From the NCBI GenBank assembly GCA_937895695.1, contig CALBLM010000362.1:1-6498 (forward strand): 6,498 bases of DNA, in the 5' to 3' direction. This DNA comes from an uncultured Megasphaera sp. (lineage in GTDB: Bacteria; Bacillota; Negativicutes; Veillonellales; Megasphaeraceae). The position numbers and the translations under genes are program-made. Positions 1 to 5,401 of this stretch are shown one piece after another. A model generated the notes under the pieces. It ran no database searches. It was not told the DNA's origin and saw nothing but the letters and a program-made list of their open reading frames with translations. The number at the start of each line of letters is the position of its first letter. The first letter of the stretch is position 1.

Positions 1-1299
1 AAATTCGCAATGGAAGCGTTTTTCAAATTCTTCGATAAGAGCCGGGCGGAAATCAGGATGAGCAATCTTGATTAAAGCCGCTGCACGCTGTTTAAGCGTT
101 TTGCCCTTTAATGCTGCGATACCAAATTCTGTGATGACATAATCTACATCATTACGGGATGTCGTAACGGCTGCCCCTTCATCAAGAATCGGCACAATCT
201 TGGAAATTTTCTTTGTTTTTCCCGTTGTAGAAGGCATCGCAATGATAGCTTTGCCGCCTTTAGCGCGGGATGCGCCGCGGACGAAGTCTACCTGACCGCC
301 AACACCGCTAAACTGACGATAGCCAATCATTTCAGCATTGACTTGTCCCATCAAGTCAACCTGCATGGCCGAGTTAATAGCAATAATGTTATCAATCTGT
401 GCTACGACAAACGGATCGTTCGTATAATCAACCGGTTTAATCAGCACGTCCGGGTTGTTATTGACAAAATCATACAGTTTCTTTGTCCCCATGAGGAAAC
501 AAGCTACAAATTTGCCCTGATCAATCGTTTTCTTCGCATTGGTAACCACGCCTTTGTTGGCTAAATCTACAACGCCGTCAGAAAACATTTCCGAATGAAT
601 GCCCAAATCTTTTTTGTCACCTAAGAAGGATAATACCGCATCTGGAATAGCTCCGATGCCAAGCTGCAATGTATCGCCGTCTTTAATTAAAGAAGCTACA
701 TATTCGCCGATTTTCTTTTCTGTGTCGCCGATATGAGGTGGCGGCAGTTCAATCAAATCCGCTTCTTGTTCTACGATATAATCAATATCTTTGAGATTGA
801 TGCCATTGCCATAGGTATAGGGCATATTTTTATTCACTTGGGCAATGACCATGTTAGCTGCTTCTGTTGCCGGCTGGGTATAATCAACAGAAATCCCAAA
901 GGAGCAATTGCCATTTTCATCCGGTTCACTCACTTGAATAAATGCAACATCTACAGGAAGGATACCTTCACGGAAGAATTTAGGAGCTTCATGAAAAAAG
1001 CACGGCGTAAAGTCTGCCCGACCTTCTTCAACGGCTTTGCGAGTCGAACCGCCAACGAACAATGCGTTATGGCGAAAATGTTTTTCCAAGCCTGGCTGGC
1101 AGTATGGTGCGCTTCCCATAGCGACCATATGGCTGATTGTTACGTGTTCCAGCCGTTCCGCCTGATGTACTAGTTCATTGGTCAAACACTGCGATTCGCC
1201 GCAAGCATGTTCAAAAACAATCGTATCACCTGATTTTACATGACTGACTGCTTCTGTTGCAGAAACAATCTTATCTGCATATTCTTTTCTCCAATCCAA
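1..1299 (-). CDS. abfT: 4-hydroxybutyrate CoA-transferase (3' end just outside window)
   Basis: Cytoplasmic family I-type CoA-transferase of the acetyl-CoA hydrolase/transferase fold. It moves CoA from acetyl-CoA or butyryl-CoA to 4-hydroxybutyrate. My minus-strand translation runs open for 433 residues to the window edge, which is the normal family length, so only the stop codon and perhaps a few residues are missing. Visible motifs: GIGAIPDAV (residues 214-222), IHSEMFSDG with the expected catalytic Glu237 (Glu238 in the Clostridium aminobutyricum enzyme), and the glycine-rich GVGGQVDFVRGA (about 332-343). The start is taken as TTG at 1299, giving MDWRKEYADK, which matches how the family begins; an AAGTGGGTG ribosome site lies 6 nt upstream. 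An in-frame GTG at 1308 overlaps that site and is less likely. Butyryl-CoA:acetate transferases are close relatives; adjacency to abfD favours 4-hydroxybutyrate as substrate. Confidence 0.93.
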   Translation of the reverse strand, partial: MDWRKEYADKIVSATEAVSHVKSGDTIVFEHACGESQCLTNELVHQAERLEHVTISHMVAMGSAPYCQPGLEKHFRHNALFVGGSTRKAVEEGRADFTPCFFHEAPKFFREGILPVDVAFIQVSEPDENGNCSFGISVDYTQPATEAANMVIAQVNKNMPYTYGNGINLKDIDYIVEQEADLIELPPPHIGDTEKKIGEYVASLIKDGDTLQLGIGAIPDAVLSFLGDKKDLGIHSEMFSDGVVDLANKGVVTNAKKTIDQGKFVACFLMGTKKLYDFVNNNPDVLIKPVDYTNDPFVVAQIDNIIAINSAMQVDLMGQVNAEMIGYRQFSGVGGQVDFVRGASRAKGGKAIIAMPSTTGKTKKISKIVPILDEGAAVTTSRNDVDYVITEFGIAALKGKTLKQRAAALIKIAHPDFRPALIEEFEKRFHCEF

Positions 1300-1305
1300 C
1301 GAACA

Positions 1306-1314
1306 CACCCACTT
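1306..1314 (-). promoter_or_regulatory. Ribosome binding site that favours a TTG start for abfT
   Basis: On the minus strand AAGTGGGTG matches the ideal AAGGAGGTG at 7 of 9 positions and ends 6 nt before TTG at 1299-1297. The alternative GTG at 1308-1306 lies inside this site and has no comparable site of its own. No in-frame ATG gives the family N-terminus. Confidence 0.6.
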
Positions 1315-1323
1315 TCTGCAAGC

Positions 1324-1374
1324 ATTACCACAGCAGCAGCCTTGGAGGAGAGACGGCCAAGCCGCTGCGGTAAT
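1324..1374 (-). other. Intercistronic imperfect hairpin between abfD and abfT
   Basis: The minus strand reads ATTACCGCAGCGGCTTGG, an 11-nt loop, then an arm beginning CCAAGGCTGCTGC and ending GGTAAT. Outer ATTACC/GGTAAT, middle GCAGC/GCTGT (one G-U) and inner CTTGG/CCAAG pair, with bulges between. No U-tract follows, so it is not a standard intrinsic terminator. It starts about 40 nt after the abfD stop and ends 9 nt before the abfT ribosome site. A role in mRNA stability or in tuning abfT expression is inference. Confidence 0.55.
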
Positions 1375-1413
1375 AGCAAGACTGATTAATTGCGTTTCAG
1401 CAAGACGTATATC

Positions 1414-2865
1414 TTATTCTTCAATATGGGCAATGGCTTTAGCCAAGGCTTTCTTCATGCGGAGATTTCCTTGACGAGCAATCATGATACGCTGAGCCTG
1501 CGGGGAACCAGCGCCGTGCATGGATTCTGTACGATACCCAACGGCTGCGGTGCCAAGGCTGAGGTTTTCAATGAGACGTAAAATCTTCAAACGGTTTTCC
1601 GTGGAAACACTGTCTACGCCGCGGAGGTATTTATCAACATACGGCCCAATTTTCGGATCACGAAGGTCTTTTTCAGATGGAGCTGTTACCATCAAGCCAC
1701 CAGCAATATCTTCGGCAAGACGAACGATTTCATAGGGGAACCGTGTAACGTTTTGTTTGCAAACATTGGCAAGCAGGAGGTCGATGAGGTAGTTCCCGGA
1801 TTCTGTTTTCGTGCCGAGAGCAGAGCAAGCAATGCCGCAAGCAAACAATGTTTCATTGAGATGCTGCATTTCGATGATTTTATCTTTGATGTGGGATGCT
1901 TTCGGGCAGCCGTTGTAATCAGCCGCTACAGCAGCAGCACCAATCAAAACGTCGCCTACGCCAACTTTACAGCCGCCGTACGATTGACGATGGTAACCAG
2001 CAAACCGTTCCACCAATGTACCGGCAAATTCAAATTCGCCATCGAGGTAAATGCGGTCATTCGGAATGAACACGTTATCGAAAATGACGAGAGCTTCTGT
2101 GCCGCCAAATTCTGGGTTGCCTGTATCCATCTGCGCACCTTCCAACTTACGAGTATCGCAAGATTGACGGCCAACAATCATGAAAATTCCATCGGCATCG
2201 GTCGGACAGGAGAAGGAAATAGCATAATCTTTATCATCAGGGCCCATAGCGATAGTCGGCATAACAATAACTTCATGAGAATTGATAAATCCTGTCTGAT
2301 GGGCTTTTGCGCCGCGAACGACAACGCCGTCTTCACGACGTTCTACAACATGAAGATACAGATCCGGGTCTTTCTGCGCATGTGGAGCTAGTCCGCGGTC
2401 GCCTTTCGGATCTGTCATTGCGCCGTCAACCGTAAGGTCTTCCTGCTGAACGCGTTTTAAGAAGTTCATAAAGTTTTCATGGTATTTCGTGCCATATTTT
2501 TTATCAATATCATAGGTTGTGGAGAATACAGCATTGAACGCATCCATACCTACGCAGCGCTGGAAGCAAGCGGCTGTTTTCTGACCGAGCAAACGTTGCA
2601 TTTTTACTTTGTTCATCAAATCTGTTGTGCTCTGATGAATATGTGTAAAACGGTTAACACGTTCACCAGTATACGGAGAAATAACGGTCATCAATTCTTG
2701 ATATTCCGGTTTCTGCGCCAAATCATAGGTCATACGAACGGAGTTCAAAGAGGGACGAAGAATCGGATCGTCTACTACGTTTTCGACCTTTTTGCCGAAC
2801 ATGTAAACTTGCAAGTTTAATTTTCTCATGCTTTCAATATACTGTTCGCCTGTCATTAATGTCAT
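1414..2865 (-). CDS. abfD: 4-hydroxybutyryl-CoA dehydratase / vinylacetyl-CoA delta-isomerase
   Basis: A complete 483-residue flavin and [4Fe-4S] enzyme that dehydrates 4-hydroxybutyryl-CoA to crotonyl-CoA by a radical mechanism. The family is about 490 residues in C. aminobutyricum. All key residues can be placed: cluster ligands Cys100 and Cys104 (ACFQRC), His292 and Cys299 (YHRQSYGGCK), with Tyr296 and Lys300 beside them; Glu257 (GGTEALV); Thr191 (AHQTG); and Glu447 (YRTESMHGAG), equivalent to Glu455 of the characterised enzyme. A loop near residues 400-415 is about 8 residues shorter than in that enzyme as I recall it. The first ATG is chosen because AAAGGATG lies just upstream; Met4 has no such site. 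It leads the minus-strand operon behind a sigma-54 promoter and is followed after 114 nt by abfT. The cluster makes the enzyme oxygen-sensitive. Confidence 0.97.
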   Translation of the reverse strand: MTLMTGEQYIESMRKLNLQVYMFGKKVENVVDDPILRPSLNSVRMTYDLAQKPEYQELMTVISPYTGERVNRFTHIHQSTTDLMNKVKMQRLLGQKTAACFQRCVGMDAFNAVFSTTYDIDKKYGTKYHENFMNFLKRVQQEDLTVDGAMTDPKGDRGLAPHAQKDPDLYLHVVERREDGVVVRGAKAHQTGFINSHEVIVMPTIAMGPDDKDYAISFSCPTDADGIFMIVGRQSCDTRKLEGAQMDTGNPEFGGTEALVIFDNVFIPNDRIYLDGEFEFAGTLVERFAGYHRQSYGGCKVGVGDVLIGAAAVAADYNGCPKASHIKDKIIEMQHLNETLFACGIACSALGTKTESGNYLIDLLLANVCKQNVTRFPYEIVRLAEDIAGGLMVTAPSEKDLRDPKIGPYVDKYLRGVDSVSTENRLKILRLIENLSLGTAAVGYRTESMHGAGSPQAQRIMIARQGNLRMKKALAKAIAHIEE

Positions 2866-2953
2866 AATAAATCATCCTTTCTGAATCTAAACTATCCACG
2901 TATTTGACACGTTTTCTGTTTCACTGTCTTTGTTGTGTCTTGCCTATGTAAAG

Positions 2954-2969
2954 AGCAAAAATTATGCCA
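2954..2969 (-). promoter_or_regulatory. Sigma-54 (-24/-12) promoter for abfD-abfT
   Basis: The minus strand reads TGGCATAATTTTTGCT. The invariant GG (-24) and GC (-12) dinucleotides have the exact sigma-54 spacing, with one departure from TGGCAC (final T) and one from the following G. Transcription would start near 2943, giving a leader of about 78 nt before the abfD ATG. No convincing sigma-70 promoter was seen nearby on this strand. Confidence 0.85.
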
Positions 2970-3121
2970 TCTTTAAAATTTTTTTATTTTTTCCCTTCTT
3001 TCGTATTATTTTTGTAATGGAAAGCATAGGAAATATCTTATTTATTCATATAAAAAATTTTTTCTAAATTTTTTTATATACTCCATTTTTTATTATTTGT
3101 GAAAAAATTAACTAATTTATA

Positions 3122-3139
3122 TGTTGCATTTTTGCATCA
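3122..3139. promoter_or_regulatory. Candidate activator site 1 (imperfect palindrome)
   Basis: TGTTGCA-TTTT-TGCATCA: two 7-base arms with 6 of 7 positions complementary around a 4-base spacer. The left arm TGTTGCA recurs exactly 33 bp downstream in site 2. The position, about 155 bp upstream of the abfD promoter and 260 bp upstream of the rightward one, suits an enhancer for a sigma-54 activator. Confidence 0.55.
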
Positions 3140-3154
3140 AATGGTCCTGTATAC

Positions 3155-3172
3155 TGTTGCAAATTTAAAACA
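3155..3172. promoter_or_regulatory. Candidate activator site 2
   Basis: TGTTGCA-AATT-TAAAACA: the same left arm as site 1 with a weaker right arm (5 of 7 complementary) and the outer TGT/ACA kept. Its centre is 33 bp from site 1 and 29 bp from site 3, so all three could lie on about the same face of the helix. Confidence 0.45.
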
Positions 3173-3183
3173 AATTTCTCATG

Positions 3184-3201
3184 TGTACCAATTTTGGCAC
3201 G
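3184..3201. promoter_or_regulatory. Candidate activator site 3
   Basis: TGTACCA-ATTT-TGGCACG has the same 7-4-7 layout. Its core GTACCAA-TT-TTGGCAC pairs at 6 of 7 positions. The right arm also contains TGGCACG, identical to a sigma-54 -24 element, but no GC follows at the -12 distance. Confidence 0.4.
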
Positions 3202-3396
3202 ATATTTATTCTCAAAACTATATTTTTATGTATTTTAAAACGTATATTTCGTCTTACAAAAAATTCTTTAGGATATACCGTTTTCCTTTCCACTAACACT
3301 TCTAGCCTATACTACAGGTATTTTATTCTATTTATTGCTTTTTTCACATGTTTTTATAGCTACAATTTTTAATACCATATGGTTTTTCATTAAACT

Positions 3397-3412
3397 TGGC
3401 ACGTTTATTGCT
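3397..3412 (+). promoter_or_regulatory. Sigma-54 (-24/-12) promoter for the rightward operon
   Basis: TGGCACGTTTATTGCT matches the sigma-54 consensus TGGCACG-N4-TTGCW at every defined base, with GG at 3398-3399 and GC at 3410-3411. Transcription should start near 3423, giving a leader of about 30 nt before the NifU-like gene. This start lies downstream of an in-frame ATG at 3335 and so supports the shorter protein. Confidence 0.93.
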
Positions 3413-3454
3413 TATATATTATTAGAAACTATATGTAAGGATGTGAAATATACT

Positions 3455-3745
3455 ATGGCAACTATGCTTAAACAAATCGAAACGGTACTGGATACTTATG
3501 TTCGTCCTTCATTGGCATCTCATCAAGGCGATGTAGTCATCATCGACTATACCAACGATGTATTGCGTATCCGCCTTACGGGAAAATGCAGTGGCTGTCC
3601 ATCTGCACAGCTAACAACAGAAGAACTTATCTCCACTACTGTAAAAGAACATATTCCGCAAGTAAACGACGTCATTTTAGTAAGCGGCGTCAGCGATGAA
3701 CTCATTGCACAAGCCAAAGCACTCCTGCACAGCCATCATCTCTAG
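3455..3745 (+). CDS. NifU-like C-terminal-domain Fe-S scaffold protein
   Basis: A 96-residue stand-alone version of the NifU C-terminal domain, which holds a transient [4Fe-4S] cluster between subunits and passes it to target proteins in the cytoplasm. The hallmark is GKCSGCPSAQLTTEE with Cys45 and Cys48, preceded by the usual VRPSLASHQGDVVII, where the family normally has RP-L---GGDV. The start at 3455 is chosen because AAGGATGTG (3437-3445, 8 of 9 to the ideal site) lies 9 nt upstream and because the sigma-54 start site is near 3423. The frame is open back to 3335, but that extension would precede the transcript start. It is the first gene of the operon, 9 nt before the next. Its clients are unknown: the cysteine-rich protein encoded next and the divergently encoded [4Fe-4S] enzyme AbfD are candidates. 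Confidence 0.9.
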   Translation: MATMLKQIETVLDTYVRPSLASHQGDVVIIDYTNDVLRIRLTGKCSGCPSAQLTTEELISTTVKEHIPQVNDVILVSGVSDELIAQAKALLHSHHL

Positions 3746-3754
3746 GAGGAGCGT

Positions 3755-4468
3755 ATGAAAATAGGTATAAAATACTGCGGTGGCTGCAATAGCCGGTATG
3801 ACCGCACAAAAGAAGTCCATAAATTCATCAAACGATTTCCCCATCATACATATATATATCATGTCGAGGAAGAAATTTGTGATATATGTCTTCTTGTCTG
3901 CGGCTGTATGACCAGCTGTGCATCATCAGAAGGCATTGCGGCAAAACGCTTTATTTCATTGTGTACGCCACAGCAATTTGCTGCATTTACCGCAACTTTT
4001 TCCAAGGAAGAATCAATGCCTGCAAAACAGCAAAAACGCGTTCTTCATCTAGGCGATACGGCAGTTATGACTAAGACATTTACAACGTCAGATATTCAAA
4101 CCTTTGCCAAATTGACCGGTGACTACGGCAAACTTCACACCGATTCGGCATTTGCCGCCCAGTATGGCTTTGGAAAACCTGTTGTTCACGGCATCTTGAC
4201 GGGCAGTTTGCTCTCTTCTATTATGGGAATGACACTTCCCGGCGACGGCACGATTTTAATGGATGAAACGATTCATTTCACCGTCCCCGTTTATGCCGGT
4301 GATACGATTACCGCTACCGTCACATTACAACGCGTAACGGAACAAAAACGCTGGTATATTGGCGAATTAAAAGGCACGTGCACGAATCAAGACGGCACCG
4401 TCGTCGCTGAAGGGACCTTTCATCAAATGATGATGAAAACATTATTTATCGTAAAAAACAAAGAATAA
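3755..4468 (+). CDS. Fusion of cysteine-rich CGGC domain and MaoC-like hotdog dehydratase/hydratase
   Basis: A 237-residue two-part protein. Residues 1 to about 85 open with KYCGGCNSRYDR (Cys8, Cys11) and continue with CDICLLVCGCMTSC (Cys42, 45, 49, 51, 55), a cluster that could bind metal or an Fe-S centre; I do not know a proven function for this domain. Residues about 95-228 form a MaoC/(R)-specific hydratase hotdog domain, which adds or removes water at enoyl/(R)-3-hydroxyacyl thioesters. Its motif is AKLTGDYGKLHTDSAFA, with the expected catalytic Asp123 and His128 at the standard spacing; the usual Asn-Pro between them is Gly-Lys. GKPVVHGIL (140-148) is also typical. The ribosome site AGGAGG overlaps the stop of the preceding gene. 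A second ribosome site precedes Met88, so a separate hydratase may also be made. Substrate (acyl-ACP or acyl-CoA) is unknown; the next gene is an ACP. Confidence 0.85.
   Translation: MKIGIKYCGGCNSRYDRTKEVHKFIKRFPHHTYIYHVEEEICDICLLVCGCMTSCASSEGIAAKRFISLCTPQQFAAFTATFSKEESMPAKQQKRVLHLGDTAVMTKTFTTSDIQTFAKLTGDYGKLHTDSAFAAQYGFGKPVVHGILTGSLLSSIMGMTLPGDGTILMDETIHFTVPVYAGDTITATVTLQRVTEQKRWYIGELKGTCTNQDGTVVAEGTFHQMMMKTLFIVKNKE
4004..4018 (+). promoter_or_regulatory. Internal ribosome binding site and start before the MaoC domain
   Basis: AAGGAAG (4004-4010) sits 5 nt before an in-frame ATG at 4016 (Met88 of the fusion protein), exactly in the linker between the two domains. Starting there would give a 150-residue hydratase, the usual size of a free-standing MaoC/PhaJ protein. 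It may be real dual translation or a remnant of two once-separate genes. Confidence 0.45.
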
Positions 4469-4485
4469 GGATTAGGTGATATTAC

Positions 4486-4722
4486 ATGACAAACTTAGAA
4501 AAATATGACAATCTTTTTATGAAAAACTTCAAACTGACAAAAGACCAACTCCCAGGGCTCAAATACCGAGGCATTAAAATTTGGGATTCTATGGGCCACA
4601 TGAATTTAATGGAAGATATGGAAGATACTTTTGATATTTCTATTGATACGCCGGACGTACTAGCTTTCAGTTCCTACGAAAAAGGAATGGATATTCTCCG
4701 TAAATATGGAGTCGAAATCTAA
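4486..4722 (+). CDS. Acyl carrier protein
   Basis: A 78-residue small carrier protein that holds acyl groups on a 4'-phosphopantetheine arm. The attachment site is Ser35 in WDSMGHMNLM, followed by the usual helix-II acidic stretch (MEDMEDTFDI). The motif and the preceding LKYRGIKIWDS resemble carrier proteins from specialised clusters (pattern Y-x-x-I-x-x-WDS-x-GH) rather than the DSLD-type ACP of housekeeping fatty-acid synthesis. AGGTGA lies 6 nt upstream of the ATG, and the preceding gene ends 17 nt before it. No fab genes surround it, and its neighbours are a MaoC-type hydratase, a hydrolase and a LuxE-type ligase. It is therefore probably a dedicated carrier loaded or processed by these proteins, which is inference. 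Confidence 0.92.
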   Translation: MTNLEKYDNLFMKNFKLTKDQLPGLKYRGIKIWDSMGHMNLMEDMEDTFDISIDTPDVLAFSSYEKGMDILRKYGVEI

Positions 4723-5401
4723 CGTTCCTCAAGGAATATATGCGCCGGCTGCTTGTCTGACCGATCCGCTCACTGAAAGTAATTGTTATATTCTCACGTC
4801 CGGCTGCCATGCGCTTCTTATCGATCCAAATAATGCGGAACTCATTATGCCGTATTTAGAAACGCATGCACTTATCCTTGAATATATCATCTTAACCCAT
4901 GAGCATTGCGACCATATGAGAGGGCTAAATGATTTGCGCACCCATTGGCATGTCCCGGTCATTGCCAGTCAGGCTTGCAGCGACGGTATTCAAAGCACAA
5001 AAATAAACATGACTCGGATGATGGAATCCTATTTATATTTTAAAAGCAATGGGAAACTGCAAGTATCGTATCCCAAATTCACGTGCGCCCCTGCAGATAT
5101 TGTTTTTTCTGATCCGACATTTGACTTTACATGGCAGCATCATCAATTTCACTGTATATTGGTCCCCGGTCATACACCCGGCAGTATATGCATCATCGTT
5201 GATAATACAGTTTTGTATTCCGGTGATTATTTTATTCCCGGCGAAAAAGTCATTACACGCCTTCCCGGCGGCGATGATGAAGCGTATCAGCATCTAGGAA
5301 AATATATACTGCAACTGCTTCCCGATCCAATTTGGACATATCCCGGTCACGGACTGCCGTTCACATTGACGCAGGAGGTGAAACGAAATTATGGATTATA
5401 A
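4706..5401 (+). CDS. Metallo-beta-lactamase-fold hydrolase (glyoxalase II-like)
   Basis: A 231-residue cytoplasmic hydrolase; no signal peptide or membrane segment is seen. The metal-binding set is complete: THEHCDH (His65, His67, Asp69, His70), His156 in PGHTPGS, Asp174 in SGDYF, and His215 in YPGHG. This pattern is typical of glyoxalase II-like thioesterases, so hydrolysis of an acyl thioester on ACP or CoA (release or editing) would fit the operon, but the substrate is not shown by sequence. The start codon ATG at 4706 lies inside the end of the ACP gene (17-nt overlap) and has no good ribosome site, which suggests translational coupling to the ACP. No better in-frame start lies downstream before the conserved region. 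The 3' end overlaps the LuxE-like gene by 11 nt. Confidence 0.9.
   Translation: MESKSNVPQGIYAPAACLTDPLTESNCYILTSGCHALLIDPNNAELIMPYLETHALILEYIILTHEHCDHMRGLNDLRTHWHVPVIASQACSDGIQSTKINMTRMMESYLYFKSNGKLQVSYPKFTCAPADIVFSDPTFDFTWQHHQFHCILVPGHTPGSICIIVDNTVLYSGDYFIPGEKVITRLPGGDDEAYQHLGKYILQLLPDPIWTYPGHGLPFTLTQEVKRNYGL

Larger units (their letters stand above)
2866..3454. other. AT-rich divergent regulatory region
   Basis: A gene-free stretch of 589 bases, far richer in A and T than the flanking genes. It holds two outward-facing sigma-54 promoters (2954-2969 and 3397-3412) and three 18-bp imperfect palindromes (3122-3201). Many A/T tracts (for example 2979-2992, 3052-3063, 3069-3075, 3086-3091, 3102-3107) could give intrinsic curvature, which would help looping between activator and promoter. 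Short open frames here (for example 3099-3296) lack ribosome sites and look like chance. Confidence 0.8.

Noticed and set aside
343..1173. Two plus-strand open frames (343-564 and 733-1173) opposite abfT
   Set aside because: They are antisense shadows of the CoA-transferase, whose translation matches its family along the whole length.
1324..1374. Rho-independent terminator between abfD and abfT
   Set aside because: The stem is bulged and no U-tract follows on either strand; both genes belong to one pathway and are probably co-transcribed.
1753..2391. Long open frame on the plus strand opposite abfD (212 residues)
   Set aside because: It is antisense to the clearly conserved abfD, has no ribosome site, and reads like no known family; the same applies to 2479-2820.
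2904..2909. TTGACA as a sigma-70 -35 element on the plus strand
   Set aside because: No TATAAT-like -10 at 16-18 bp, and it would transcribe away from abfD into the promoter region with no gene directly behind it.
3099..3372. Short open frames in the intergenic region
   Set aside because: They are low-complexity, AT-driven peptides with no ribosome site, and they overlap the regulatory sites.
3335..3454. In-frame N-terminal extension of the NifU-like protein (40 residues, hydrophobic)
   Set aside because: It contains the perfect sigma-54 promoter and precedes the predicted transcript start near 3423. A strong ribosome site lies just before 3455, and NifU-type domains have no such hydrophobic leader.
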